Origin: Microvelia longipes
Lineage: Eukaryota > Arthropoda > Insecta > Hemiptera > Veliidae
Assembly (NCBI GenBank): GCA_018340805.1
Contig: JACMZG010000008.1
Coordinates: forward strand, 14,586,989 to 14,650,988
Length of the DNA: 64,000 nucleotides
Reading direction: 5' to 3'
Shown here: positions 21,850-32,950 of the stretch, one piece after another
Layout: every line of letters begins with the position of its first letter
Numbering within the stretch: the first letter of the stretch is position 1
Program-made: the position numbers and the translations under genes
Notes under the pieces: generated by a model
The model's database searches: none
Told to the model about the DNA's origin: nothing
Seen by the model: the letters and a program-made list of their open reading frames with translations, nothing else

Positions 21850-22268
21850 AAGTAATGCTGATAACGAGATGAAATTTGGCACATATATTACTCTTATACA
21901 CAGCCACTTGCGTGCCAAATCTTAATCCTATCGCATAATTTTTCCGCGTAAATATAATTTTTTTTTGAAATTTACGTTAGTCATTATTGCGGGTTAATGA
22001 CGTCATAAACATATTTTCCTAAAAGCACAACTACTGTCTAACATTAACTGTCTGCAACTAACATGCAACTGTCTAGCATTAATATACTGGGTGCTACGAT
22101 GATAACAGACTCACACACACATACAGACAAACAACTTAGCAAAAAACACTCATCAGGAGGCCTTAAAACGCCTGAAACGGATAATTCCAGTTTTATCCCG
22201 GTTTTGGATTTTTTGCAAACACAATGCTTTTCCTATATACCTACGGTATAAATGAGGAAAAGTAAAAA
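21850..22268 (-). repeat. R1 family, core-to-tail copy
   Basis: Blocks in minus orientation: AATGCTGATAACGAGATGAA, CATTATTGCGGGTTAATGAC and GTCATAAA (CRE-like TGACGTCA), ACACACACATACAGAC, GGAGGCCTTAAAACGCC, TGAAACGGATAATTCC, then the terminal hairpin CTTTTCCTATATACCTACGG...GAGGAAAAG and A-rich flank. The 5S-like head is absent. The 62-codon frame here is repeat sequence. Confidence 0.75.
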
Positions 22269-23330
22269 TGATCCCTCAGTTTAAATTCCATGGATATCTG
22301 TTGCCACCTCTATTTTTAATGCTAAGAGCTCAATGATAACAACTTAGTTATAGTTCATTATGATAGTTCAAGTACTACTTATTCATATTTATTGCTAATT
22401 GTATTAAAATCAAATCATAATTGTACGGCGTCGTCTCGCCTAGTCATATCTCTAGCAGAATGCGGAAGTATTGTATACAAATCCCGTTACACAGGTTTAG
22501 CACTACTTTAAATAACTTTTAACAATAACATCATAAATAATAGGAACAATCTATACACCTGAATATATTGTTCTAAACAAATCGTTCAATTCTTTTATAT
22601 ATTATTATACTCATTTTCTTCTAATGTTGCGGTCTCATAGCTAATTATGAGTGTAATAAAGGCTGTAATTAATTCCGTTGAAAAATAAATTTATTAATCG
22701 GTTATAATGTCCAATATTTAATTAACAATGACTATAAAGACTTTTTTTAAATATTAATACCTAATATAAATATTAATATATAAATATAATAATATACATA
22801 ATTATAACTAGAATTCTAATAAGTATAGTTATTAGTTATTTTAAATTTAGTTCAAACAACTGCCATATTTTTAACTATATGCTTCGTTAAATCTGACCAT
22901 GACTTCATTTATGAAGCGAACGCTTCATAAATGAATGCTGTCCTGAGAACGTATTCAGGATAGAACAAGGCTGTGCTACCCAACCTTATTTCGGAATCCC
23001 CAAAATTGATTCGTCAATTTTGCAGATGATCCCGGGTTTTTTGATCTTCATGCATTGGCCCTATTTTTACTCTTCATTTAAAAATTCCTACTTGCTTATA
23101 ACGGATTCTGCTGGTTTCGTTGTACGTATACCGAATTTAGTGCGATTCGGATAAAAGTTGTGGCCTTTGTTTGCGAAATAAAGTATATTTTTTGCAAGAT
23201 ATAATTAGAGCTTTGTAACCTCAATAAGTATTCACGTAAAACAAGACATGATAAACATGATAATTTAACGTCAATGAAAAAACGGGTACAAGTATGTTTA
23301 CATACCATGTCAACTATTCATGTTACCTAT
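22269..23330. other. Sequence with no recognised gene; one long hairpin
   Basis: Apart from the hairpin at 22904-22935, no feature could be supported. A 70-codon frame at 23096-23308 (-) has no recognisable motif. Confidence 0.4.
22904..22935. repeat. Perfect 15-bp-arm hairpin
   Basis: TTCATTTATGAAGCG, then AA, then CGCTTCATAAATGAA: a perfect inverted repeat with a two-base spacer and a GCGAACGC apex. Each arm also contains TTCAT...ATGAA, so it is partly self-complementary. No factor site is recognised. Confidence 0.75.
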
Positions 23331-23632
23331 TTTTGCGTTTTATGAATTTTTAAAATTTAATGAGTCATATAACGGGTTAATGACGTCATAAAATATTCTG
23401 GATAGTGCAAGTAGACCTAAAGATTGATTTTTGTACCAAGTTTAAACTCTATTGCTTAAGTACACTGGGAGATATGATGATAACAGACAAACACACACAC
23501 ACACACACTTATACAGACAGACAACTTTGTAAAACCACTCAGGAGGTCTTAAAACCCCTGAAACGGATAGTACAGGTGAAATCTCGGTTTCGGTTTTTTG
23601 CAAACGTTAGAAAAAGTAAAAATAAATGTCAA
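23331..23632 (-). repeat. R1 family, core-to-tail copy
   Basis: Same order as at 21.85 kb: GAGTCATATAACGGGTTAAT followed by GACGTCATAAA, GATTTTTGTACCAAGTTTAA, a pure (CA)n run, TACAGACAGACAACTTTG, AGGAGGTCTTAAAACCCC, ATCTCGGTTTCGG. The terminal hairpin is deleted. The 109-codon frame 23405-23734 is a repeat reading frame, not a gene. Confidence 0.75.
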
Positions 23633-25809
23633 TTATTGCCAAAAATGAAAATTTTGCTATTTCGTCTAGGTGGTATTCATTCTATTGGTAGTTCATCCAA
23701 ACTAATGAGAATAACTGTTTCAGAGCTACACTAGATCACTTACATAATTCAGAGGATTCTGAAATCTTACTCGAGTTTGACTTAGACTCTTGCATTATGC
23801 TTTTAACTTTGTTATTTAGTAAGTAAATACACTGACTGAACGCTTTAATAAATGAGCACTAAATTATTTATATAATTTTGGAATTTTGAGTTGTGTGTTT
23901 TTCCAAAAACATAAATCTTACTCAAATATTAATATATGTTATTTTAAAAGAAACATAATAATACAGCTGTCGCCTAAAATTAACTTTAATGTAAACCATT
24001 AACTTATAAAAATAAATTTTAATACTTTTTTTAAAAAAAAATTTGTACCATTTTGTAAATTTTAATAACGACATTTGATGAGACATTAATAATTACAAAT
24101 TAAATTAAGTAAATGACTATATTTCGCTATTAAACACATACCATTTTGATATCTGTAAAACCTAAAAAGAAATAGAGAGAAGATAAGAAAATTAGCAGTA
24201 ACTGCACTTCAATTTTATCAAAGTTGAATGATAATCTAAGAGACCATTCATTTGCTATTGTAATAATTAATGATTTATTTATTTATTTTCTTGTAGCGAA
24301 TTGCTTTTATTTGATTTGTTTAATTAAAGATCAGTGTGGATAGTGTGGTTTAATGCGCTCTCACAAAAAAAAATGTCTTACATGGCGGTAAAGTAATTTT
24401 ATTGCTTTGGAAAACTATTTATTGACTCGCTATCGCTTGTCAATCAACAAATGTTGGCAGTAGTAGAATGCCACTTTACCGCCTAGTAAAATAGTCTACT
24501 TGTTTCTATAAAAATGCTTCGTATATTGTGTTTCCTTATTAAATTTTTGACCATAGTCTGTATGGCCTGTGTTCATGTTAAAAGTTGTTGATTCAACTAT
24601 GTTTTTATAATAACTCAGATTAGGGTATTTTTTAGTAATAGTTTGTATCAATATTCTTTACTCTTCCGGTTCGGTTCACTCGACATTTATCTATTCTGTA
24701 TAAAAAAAAAATATTCCTACAAGGTATTTCACTAAGCGGCCTGATTTCAAAATAATATCTAGTTAGTTTGTCTCAGCAGTAGACAAGACAATGGGACTCG
24801 TTTCAATTCCCAAACACCAGTCAGTTTTTGCTTCAGATATGATGGTTCAGTTACGCAAATACCGACCCATTGTGCAAAGACTTTGATTAAAATGACAGTC
24901 TTATACTGTGACTTGGCATAAATAACAATCTAAATTTTTATTGCATATTTTCTTTTAATTAAATTATACCTAAAGAGTTATGCGCCTGTAAGTATGTTGT
25001 TGTAATTACTCTTTTATAATTAACAACAAAATTTTACCTATTATTTCATATTTGTTTATAGTTATAAACAAATATAAGTTGCTCTTTTATATATTTTTTT
25101 TGTTTTATCATTCTTTGTTCAAATATTATTTGTTGATAATATAATTTCAATATTTCCAAAAATCAAAACAATTTGGTAACAAAATTTTTGGTTCATTTCT
25201 AATTTCATTCAAACCTGTCTGCAATAATTAAGGCTACTTTTCTATCAAAATTTGCTAAAATGGAACCTCCACTTCTCTTATTTAAATCGCAAGATTAGCT
25301 TCTAAAGATGCAACAAATTGAAACAAGAAGTCGTTGGTTGCTAATTACACTTTTTGTAAATATCGAAGTTTAAAATACAGACCCCATTTTAAATATGGAT
25401 CATTTAAGTTTCCATATAAATTTCAGATATGGAATACGTGGGAAATACCATATTTCGTATCTTAATTCGGTTTATATTAGTATGACTCATATTCTTGTGT
25501 TAGATAGCGTCCTCTTTTGGTTGAAGGAGCAACCAATTTATGTTTAATCCTTACTTTTCACTCCCGGTGACCTCTTACTCATTTTTCAGTATTCCTGTGA
25601 CCTGCATCACCTACGAGTCATAACTGATTGTAATTTTTACTAGTTGTAATTACTTCTATATTTTTGTTAACTTGTTAAATCCGTTTATGATTTCATTAAA
25701 ACGATTTAATGGGAAAACTGACCTTTTAGAAAATATTAGCCTGTGGAGTTTGATGAATTTTACACGGGATTTATTTGATCTTTGACTGAACGTGTAAGTT
25801 AAATTATTA
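23633..25809. other. AT-rich sequence, little recognised
   Basis: Apart from the small inverted-repeat segment at 24384-24483, nothing could be supported. Confidence 0.4.
24384..24483. mobile_element. Small MITE-like inverted-repeat segment
   Basis: GGCGGTAAAGT at the left and ACTTTACCGCC at the right form perfect 11-bp inverted ends about 100 bases apart. The inner sequence includes an inverted pair, TTATTGACTCGC...TTGTCAATCAA. No target duplication or second copy was found in the window. Confidence 0.35.
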
Positions 25810-26469
25810 AAACATCGAGTACGGGGTATTTAGGCACTTTTCCTCACCACATTTCGCCACCTCGGATTCGCTACGCTCATCTTAACAACTTCGGACTCGC
25901 TTCGCTCGTCCTTATACAGTGTATACATTCGTTTAATTCCCAGCGGTCACCCATCCAGGCACTGACCTCGCTGGATGCTGCTTTGTTATGGGCTAACAAA
26001 AACTGTAGATATACTGCCTTTTTGAAACGAAATACAGTATACTTGTTTTCAACGTAAAGTATTTGAATATACTTGTAGCACATTTCATCTCAATTAGACT
26101 ATTTTCTGACTTTTTACAATTTAAAAAACACGTATACAAGTCATTGAAAAAAATTACATTAATGCTAATAATGACATGAATTATTATTTTGATTTATTTG
26201 AGATTTAGCACGCAAGTAGTGCGTGGTAAATCTCAAACATTTCCCTTTTTTATGAATTTTTGAATTTTGAGTCGTTATGGCGGGTTAGTGACGTCCTAAA
26301 ATTACTTTTCTGATAGTAACATTAGGCCTAAAAATTGATTTATGTGTCAAGTTTCAACTGTCTAGCATTAATACACTGGGTGATAGGATAATAAAGGTGA
26401 AATTTTGGGTTCGGGTTTTCTTGCAAAGACAATACTTTTCCTACATACCTACGATATAAATCAGGAAAA
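25810..26469 (-). mobile_element. R1 family, near-complete copy
   Basis: In reverse orientation it has the whole series. The T-run end appears as CGAGTACGGGGTATTT. Two hairpin blocks follow (GGATTCGCTACGCTCATC and GGACTCGCTTCGCTCGTCC), then the best 5S-like segment (about 25941-26010, with GGTCACCCATCCAGG). After that come GTATACTTG..., GCTAATAATGACATGAATTA, the core GGCGGGTTAGTGACGTC, TCTAGCATTAATACACTGGG and the terminal hairpin CTTTTCCTACATACCTACG...AGGAAAA. The ACACAC/ACAGAC part is deleted. Frames at 25877 and 26340 are repeat shadows. Confidence 0.8.
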
Positions 26470-26502
26470 AAAATGCTAAATGTATAATTGTTAATAATAA
26501 AT

Positions 26503-26549
26503 CTCCCATCCAGGCACTGACCTCGCTGAATGCTGCTTTTTATGATCGA
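26503..26549 (-). repeat. 5S rRNA-like fragment of R1
   Basis: CTCCCATCCAGGCACTGACC, TCGCTGAATGCTGC and TTTTATGATC are the R1 5S-like segment alone. It lies 30 bases beyond the end of a near-complete R1 in the same orientation, as expected from head-to-tail R1 units. Confidence 0.65.
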
Positions 26550-27956
26550 ATAAATCAAATGCAAGATACGATCAATGGCTTTTATTTTATTATTTTCCTT
26601 TGTAGGAGTTTACCCTAGCATTTTTCAATTTGTTAGTATAAACAAATCATACATTCGAGCAAAATGTGAGATTAACATTAATATAAGTAGACATTTTTAA
26701 TATTCGACACATATTTTCCTTGTATATCACAAATCTTTTTTTAGTTACATTATTTTTTGAATTACTGTTTTTGACTTTAATTTATCGCATCAATATTGCA
26801 TTAAATTATTTATTGACTTAGGAACTTATAACTAATTATTTCTCTTTGTTGTATAAACCGCAAGTAAAAATAGCTTTTACGACAATTACCTTAAGTTAAG
26901 ACTACAACTATGAACTTAGCCATGTGTTAACTGGATATTGTCAATAAACAATAAACTTTGTTGCATGCCTTACCTTACCGTTAGAAGATTTTATGTTAAT
27001 CTTAAAATAACCTTTTAGGTTATGGAAGGAGTAATTTCCTTTTGTAACCTCTGTAGAACATTTCTTCTAGATATAACTGTGCTTTTTTTTTATAATTTAC
27101 TGATAATAAATTAAACGCCCTGATGTTTCGGATGTATTAACGGAGCGTTTAAAAACTTTTGCGCTTAAAGAGTTAAACACTTAGTATTTTTTGTAGTTCT
27201 TGAACTTATGTGATAGTGGAAAGCTAGAAAATTGGCGTGTCTATTTAGTCTTTAAAGATAAAATTAATTGTGAAGTGGTCTTGCTAACATCAACTTTTTT
27301 TTGTAATTTAATTTTATATAAATATAATCCATTAAAAGTATTTTGGTTTTGCTTGTTATGGAATTTAGGTTTCTTAAATTACATTATTACTGCGAAATTT
27401 ATGTTGTAATAATTGGTGTTCCTTTTTAATTAGATGTGTCAGCATTATTAGTTTACTTTGTTTGAAGGGGAAATTAAGTTTTCATTTAGACTTTAAGTGA
27501 GACATTTAAAAGGTTAATTAACTTTATTTCCTATTTTCTTTCCTCTTGTCTAATCTTAGAACTGCGGTAAACTGTTGTGTACCTACTCATTGTTGTGTTG
27601 TTGTATTTGTAATTGGGTGTGATGTCTGTAAATTATACTATCCCGTAGTAAGTTGAAATGCTTTGCCCAGGTGTCTTTATTCTCACTTAGTTGATGAAGT
27701 TCCAACTACAGTTAATGGTTTAATTTATTTTTTTCTATTAGTCTCTTTTGCTTAACCTTGGATAACCTTTTGTAAAATAAAATAGAGAAAAATATTGCCT
27801 CTTGATAGCTTTAGGTTGGTTATCTCTGAACCTTATGGTGTAAATATTAGACTAAGTGATTAAAATATGCTTACCTCCAGAAGGGGGAAAAGTGACACAT
27901 AACTCCTGGTCTGTATCTACTGAGAAAAAGTAACTAGCGGGAGATAAATACATTTG
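26550..27956. other. AT-rich sequence, nothing recognised
   Basis: No interspersed repeat was recognised over some 1.4 kb, unusual for this part of the window. The 69-codon frame at 27200-27409 looks like chance. It lies upstream of the X-box and could hold non-coding or intronic sequence of a nearby gene. Confidence 0.4.
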
Positions 27957-27970
27957 GTTGCCATGGCAAC
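27957..27970. promoter_or_regulatory. Perfect RFX X-box palindrome
   Basis: GTTGCCATGGCAAC is a perfect 14-bp palindrome identical to the optimal X-box bound by RFX winged-helix factors, which in animals switch on genes for cilia. It sits in a less AT-rich stretch (about 27880-28040) with CTCCTGTTGTGC, CCCTGTAGC and GCGTCTCACAGGGGACGC downstream, and no known repeat covers it. In ciliary genes X-boxes usually lie within a few hundred bases of the start, but no coding exon was found here. Function is inferred. Confidence 0.5.
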
Positions 27971-28244
27971 TACTTTACTCCTGTTGTGCATTTTCCCTGT
28001 AGCTCAATTAATAGCGTCTCACAGGGGACGCACACTTTTAATCAGTTATATCACCGAGAATGTAACAATATTTTACGTCTTTTACAGTATTAATGTATTT
28101 GACTAAAACTTTTTCTTATTTAATTTAAAAGTTTTAGACCTTACATTAATAATATCACATTAAAAATTTGGGAACAATATTATAATAAGATTTTTAATAA
28201 TAGTAATCAAATCAATATTCATTTAAAGTTGCGTTTTTTCCTTA

Positions 28245-28353
28245 GCGAGCCTTGAGAACCAACTAAATAAATCTCTCGGCAAGTTTCGGGAATTAAATCA
28301 TATGGTTCCTTCGGCCGAGAAATTTAAAAGGTTGGTTCCTGAGGTGCAGCCGA
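28245..28353. mobile_element. Small foldback element
   Basis: CTTGAGAACCAAC...ATAAATCTCTCGGC at the left is inverted in GGCCGAGAAATTT...GGTTGGTTCCTGAGG at the right, with a CATATG-centred middle. Total about 110 bases. No second copy or clear target duplication was found. Confidence 0.5.
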
Positions 28354-28360
28354 GGTAACC

Positions 28361-28766
28361 TATATACCTACGGTATAAGTGAGGAAAAGTAAAATCGGGT
28401 ACGGGCTTTGACATCTTAAAAACCGTCCTTCGCTCGCTCGCTAAGCTCGCTACTTCGACTTCGCTTTGCTCGTAAGGATATAAATGTCGTAAATTTTATA
28501 CTTCGCTCATCCTCATGCAGTTAATTCATCTGTTTCACTCCCAGCGGTCACCCTTCACATATAGACTGATATTTGTACAAAGTTTAAACACTGGGAGCTA
28601 CTATGATAGCATAAATACACTTACACAAATATAGACAGACAACTTTTTAAAAACCACTCAGGATGCCTTAAAAAACCTTAAATGGATAATTCTGGTGACA
28701 TCCCGGTTTCGGATTTTTTTGCAAAAACAACAATTTTCCTATATTCCTACGGTATAAATGAGGAAA
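28361..28766 (-). mobile_element. R1 family, deleted copy with a head-to-tail junction
   Basis: The first 30 bases are the tail hairpin of one R1 (ACCTACGGTATAAGTGAGGA, then AAAGTA). It joins without a gap to AAAATCGGGTACGGG, the start of the next R1 in the same orientation. The second unit has altered hairpin blocks (CGCTCGCTCGCTAAGCTCGC), a truncated 5S-like piece (CAGCGGTCACCCTTCAC), a deletion of the central core, then ACAGACAACTT, ATCCCGGTTTCGGATT and the terminal hairpin. Confidence 0.7.
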
Positions 28767-28976
28767 CCTAAAAATTGAAAATTTGACAGAGTCAAATATT
28801 GAGGTAAATATTCCTCTCATAGATAAAATGAATCAAAACATCTTACTTTGATATTGTTTAACCATACAAAGTTAAATTTAAATTATAGAATTTTTAATTA
28901 TTAAAGCTTCTTTTAGCAAAATGTCTTTAGAGAAATTCGCTAACGGGATAGGCAAACCTCGGACCGCATGACCAAA

Positions 28977-29272
28977 ATCCATTTTGGCGCATTTTCAAAG
29001 GAATGCACTAAAATCTTTAAAAATAAAAACTAAGCTTTAAAATAGTGCAAATAAAGGTGTGGTCTGCGAATTTTATAAACGGTATAATAATGCGAATTTC
29101 ATCTGAAAAATAGAGAAAAAGTAAGTTACGAGTAGTACTTACTTAATAATTGAGTAACTACTTAAGTTATAAAACATTTACCAGAATCTTAAGCAAGATA
29201 AGTACGGAAACACGCATTTCTAAGGAAATTCGCCCGGCATGCAGACCACCGCACTTAAGTTATTTCGATCTA
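28977..29272. mobile_element. R3 foldback, truncated copy
   Basis: The right arm is well preserved: AGTTACGAGTAGTACTTACT, TTGAGTAACTACTTAAG, CGGAAACACGCATTTC, AAGGAAATTCGCCCGGCATG and ACCACCGCACTTAAGTTATT. The left arm is mostly lost. The loop (GCGCATTTTCAAAGGAATGC...AAAATCTTTAAA) is recognisable. Confidence 0.65.
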
Positions 29273-29626
29273 TGACATAATATAGCTTAATAACATTTTT
29301 TATGCCTATCTAAATTTTATAGAACTCCATACTTAGATGTTAATAATAAACCTTTAATTCCACAACTCTTATTAAAAATTACAATTTTAAATTGTTATTT
29401 GTTTAATTTAACGATTTGTTACTACAATCGATTAAATATAAACAGTTGCAGTGTTAAACTTTTATATTTAACATCTGAATATAGCCTTATATGTAAAGAA
29501 CAAATAGAAATCTTATAATAAATATTTAACGTTGGCGAAAATGTATCCAAAAGTTAGATAACATCTAAATCAAATTGACTTTTACCGAATAAAAATTAAT
29601 TTATAGGAAATGGAATAATATGATAA
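29273..29626. other. AT-rich sequence, nothing recognised
   Basis: No supported feature. Confidence 0.4.
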
Positions 29627-29862
29627 TATTTTTACTTTTCCTTTTTATACCGTAGGTATATAGGAAAAGTATTGTGTTTGCGAAAAAATCCGAAACTGAA
29701 ATTTCATTTGAAATATCAGGTGACATCAGGTCTGTATGTGTGTGTGTGTGGCTTTTGAAATTGTAGCTCCTAGTGTATTTATGCTAGATAGTTGAAACAG
29801 TACAAAAATCTATCGTACAGTTGTGCTATCCGGATAATATAACCTTCGCAATAATGACTCAT

Positions 29863-30573
29863 TAAAATAATAAATAAAAGGAAATTCAAATAAAACAAAT
29901 TAAAAAGGAGGGCGCCTCTATTTTTAGATTCAAAATTAATCTTATAATGGCCAGCTATTAAATGTTTATCCAAAAATACACAAAATAAAGATATTGCAAG
30001 ACTTCAAAATTTAGTTCTTTAATTTGCTCCTAAGATGCAGCACAATAAAGTAAACCATCACCTATGTTTTTAAAAAATAATAAATACTGCTAGCTATGCA
30101 ATGGTTACCCCAGCAAGTTTTTTTATTGTTAAAAAATGTCCCAGCCATTAAACACGAAGTAAACAAAAAGATAAAATTAACAAAATATAGTGTTGCAATC
30201 TAGGAGGTTTTCAAATAATCATAAATGTAAAAAAGAATATAGTGCTGGTTTCTGTTAATAAGTCCTAAACTAACATGCATACAAAATCTTAAGTCTGTTT
30301 CCTTGTTTTAATCTCTCCATAATAATTGATTATAGTTTCTTTATTATCTCAAAGAAAAATTAAATTGTTTCTTCTAAAGGAGGACACATAATAACAAAAC
30401 AACTGATGAAATGTATTTAAATTTGACTTATAATTAAAAAGAATGGTTTTTTAATTTGTTGTATTTTTTATATGAAAGAAAAATGTATAGTTTTAACAAA
30501 CTTGTAATGCAGTACCAACTCCATTTGTTAAATGTACTTACATGAAGCAAATAAAATTTATTATTATTATTAT
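29863..30573 (+). mobile_element. 5'-truncated LINE-like insertion with 12-bp target duplication
   Basis: The duplicated target ATAATGACTCAT lies at 29851-29862 and again at 30574-30585, and both copies belong to the interrupted R1 core. Between them are 711 bases ending ATGAAGCAAATAAAATTTA and then (TTA)n, the usual 3' end of several animal LINEs. The body has no long open frame, so only a 3' untranslated part was inserted or the coding part has decayed. A related 3' end (GTGAAGCAAAAGAAATAAAA, then ATT units) is at 31930-31966. Confidence 0.8.
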
Positions 30574-30660
30574 ATAATGACTCATCTAAAACTTCGAAAA
30601 ATTTTAAAACGCGAAACAATTTTGAGATCAACTTTAGATTTGCCACGCATATAGGCAACA

Positions 30661-30688
30661 TAAATAGAATAGAATAGAATAGAATATA
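30661..30688. repeat. (GAATA)n short tandem repeat
   Basis: About five units of the pentamer (GAATA/ATAGA) within the R1 right part. Confidence 0.85.
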
Positions 30689-31377
30689 TAGCCAATAAAC
30701 ATATGTATGAGACTAATTTATATGCCTAGCTTTAGCTTATTATCAGCATTAGTTCAATTCTTATCGAATGACTAGTGTACGTTTTTTGGAAAACAAATTA
30801 ATTAATGTTACAAAGGGAACAGTTAAAAATAAGGATCTGTCAGTTTTTACATATATCTGATACAGACTCTCCCTCACAGCACAGGCCACGCCTCTAGTGA
30901 GGGATATTCTCTAGATTAATTATCAGATTTAAAAAAAATGTAATTTATTAATTAAAGAGAACATTTAAAAAAAATGTAATTGAGTTGAAATTCGGTACAA
31001 GTGTATACCTTAACGTAATATAGGAGTACACTTAAGTTTCATTTGAATACGATATAAGTATATCTGCGGTTTTTGTTGGATCATAAAAGTTAAGTAGCAT
31101 CAAGCGTGGTCATCGCCTGGATTAGTGACCAGTAGGGTAGAAATTAATGTATTTACTATCTGAGGACGAGCGGAACAAGTCTGATGACATGTTCCAGAGT
31201 AAATTTGGTAATCTGGAGACGAGCAAAGCGAGTCCAAAGCAGGGAGGATGATCTTAGCGAATCCGATGTAATAAGGAAAAGTTCCGAGGTATCCCCTTAC
31301 CGATTTTTATTAAAATTATAACAATTAAAATAATTGGAAAATAAGCTTATAAGTGTACCTACATTTGCATGCACTAG

Positions 31378-31790
31378 AAGCATACGCTTGGCGAATTTTC
31401 TTTGCTCTATCTATTTCATACTTAGGTTTCCGGTTTATACTTTATAATCCAGTAGTTGTTATACTACTTGTTGCTCAATTTTTCTGGATTTTTCAAAGGA
31501 AATACACTAAAACATTGTAAATATTAGAAAAAAAATTGTGCTTTCAATGACTGCCAATAATAACCGTCAAGTTTCAATTTTTTTATGACTATAGTTATTT
31601 TATATCATATATAAAATTCGAAAAATCCAGAAAATTAAGTAACCAGTAGTAATGCCGCATCTCAGGTTATGAGGAATGAACTGAAAAAATAAGCGAAAAT
31701 TGGGTTTCATAGCAAAGGAACTCGCATTATAAAGGAAATTAGGGTTGCGGATTTTCTCACCGGGATTTATCCTTAGATCAGCCGTACCCA
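31378..31790. mobile_element. R3 foldback, strongly diverged copy
   Basis: Arms are still recognisable: TGGCGAATTTTCTTTGC, TTAGGTTTCCGGTTTATAC and TTTTTCTGGATTTTTCAAAG with AATACACTAAAAC on the left. On the right are AAAATCCAGAAAATTAAG, ATAGCAAAGGAACTCGC and a loose CACCGGGATTT. It is an old member. Confidence 0.45.
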
Positions 31791-31799
31791 GACTAAAGT

Positions 31800-31966
31800 A
31801 ATACCTATTAAGCTTTGGCTAAACATAACACTCTTCATACCTGATGTATTGTAACGAAGTACTTCTGTATTTTTCGTCCTAATTCTTCATCAAATTTTTT
31901 ATACCTATGTCTCCCATAACCTTAAATTAGTGAAGCAAAAGAAATAAAATTTTTATTATTATTAAA
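31800..31966 (+). mobile_element. Possible LINE-like 3' end
   Basis: TTAGTGAAGCAAAAGAAATA followed by AAATTTTTATTATTATT resembles the end of the retroposon at 30573. The 5' limit is arbitrary and no target duplication was found. Confidence 0.35.
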
Positions 31967-32180
31967 TAATTGCACTTTTAACCTTGAGAGGATAAGGTTT
32001 AATTTGCTGTGTCATCCGATGTATGTTTCTTAATTACATCAGACCATTTATATACTTTTTCATGTATAAATGTTGTATAACTTGTTTAATTTAAATTCTC
32101 TTATTAACGAATATTACAAATCTCTTGTTTATATCCTACGGTTTATATCTCTAGTTATATCCTTATATACCTAAGATATC

Positions 32181-32950
32181 CTATACCTTAGGTGTATAGG
32201 AGAAGTATTGAGTTTGCAAAAAATTCGAAACCGAGATGTCAGTGTATAGCTGTAGTTGTGCTATTCGAAAATATTTTTTCGAATAGCACAAATACCCGCA
32301 ATAATGACTCAGCAAACATTTTAAAAAATCATAAAACGCGAAAAATGAAGTGATGAGATTGAGATTTGGCACGCATGTAGCTATGACTGTCATATAAGTA
32401 TATGACTGACATATGTGCTAAGTTTTTTTCTCATCATCAGTATTAGAGTTGTGTTGATTTGTAAAAATCAACAAATAATTCAATTAAGTTAAAAATTTGT
32501 ACAAGTGTATACCTTTACGTAATAAATAAGTACACTGAGTTTGTGTCTGACAAGTGTATACCTTTACGTAATAAATAAGTACATTGAGTTGTGTCAATAT
32601 GACAAGTGTATACCTTTACGTAATAAATAAGTACATTGAGTTTGTGTCAATATGACAAGTATATTTACGTAATAAATAAGTACATTGATACGTACTAAAT
32701 AAGTACTTGTCAATATGACAAGTGTATACCTTTACGTAATAAATAAGTACATTTTGTGACAAGTGTACGTAATAAATAAGACACTGAGTTTGTGTCAATA
32801 TGACAAGTATATTTATGAATTTTGTGGGATCATAAAAGTTAAGCAGCATCAAGCGTAGTCAGTGCCTGGATGGGAACTAATATTTTTTTTCTATTTGAGG
32901 ACGAGCGAAGCGAGTCCAAAGAGGTATTTCAGTGTGTTTCCCCACCCAAT
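32181..32950 (+). mobile_element. R1 family copy with expanded internal minisatellite
   Basis: It starts with a degraded terminal hairpin (TATACCTTAGGTGTATAGGA) and TCGAAACCGAGATGTC. The core follows in reverse (ACCCGCAATAATGACTCAGC), then AAAACGCGAAAAATG, GAGATTTGGCACGCATGTAG, the minisatellite, the 5S-like segment (32827-32880, TCATAAAAGTTAAGCAGC and TCAGTGCCTGGATGGG), one hairpin block GAGGACGAGCGAAGCGAGTCC and a short T-rich end. The second hairpin block is missing. Short frames here are shadows. Confidence 0.75.
32494..32815 (+). repeat. Minisatellite of 40-60-bp units inside R1
   Basis: TGACAAGTGTATACC, TTTACGTAATAAATAAGTAC and TGAGTTTGTGTCAATA repeat about six times with unit length changing by small deletions. 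A single copy of this segment is present in other R1 elements just before the 5S-like part, so this is a local expansion. Confidence 0.85.

Larger units (their letters stand above)
29627..31308 (+). mobile_element. R1 family copy split by a nested retroposon
   Basis: The left part (29627-29862) has the terminal hairpin CTTTTCCTTTTTATACCG...AGGAAAAG, CGAAACTGAAATTTC, a (TG)n run, GTAGCTCCTAGTGTATTTATG and the start of the core. The right part resumes at 30574 with CTCATCTAAAACTTCG, TTTTAAAACGCG, GATTTGCCACGCATATAGGC, TTGAGTTGAAATTCGGTAC, the 5S-like segment (31078-31138), the hairpin blocks and GTTCCGAGGTATCCCC with a final T-run. A second, smaller disruption lies at about 30790-30960 and includes the inverted pair TCCCTCAC/GTGAGGGA. 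The copy thus records R1, then two later insertions. Confidence 0.75.

Noticed and set aside
25941..26010. True 5S rRNA gene
   Set aside because: The segment lacks the terminal stem and matches the other R1 copies better than 5S; it is a derived repeat.
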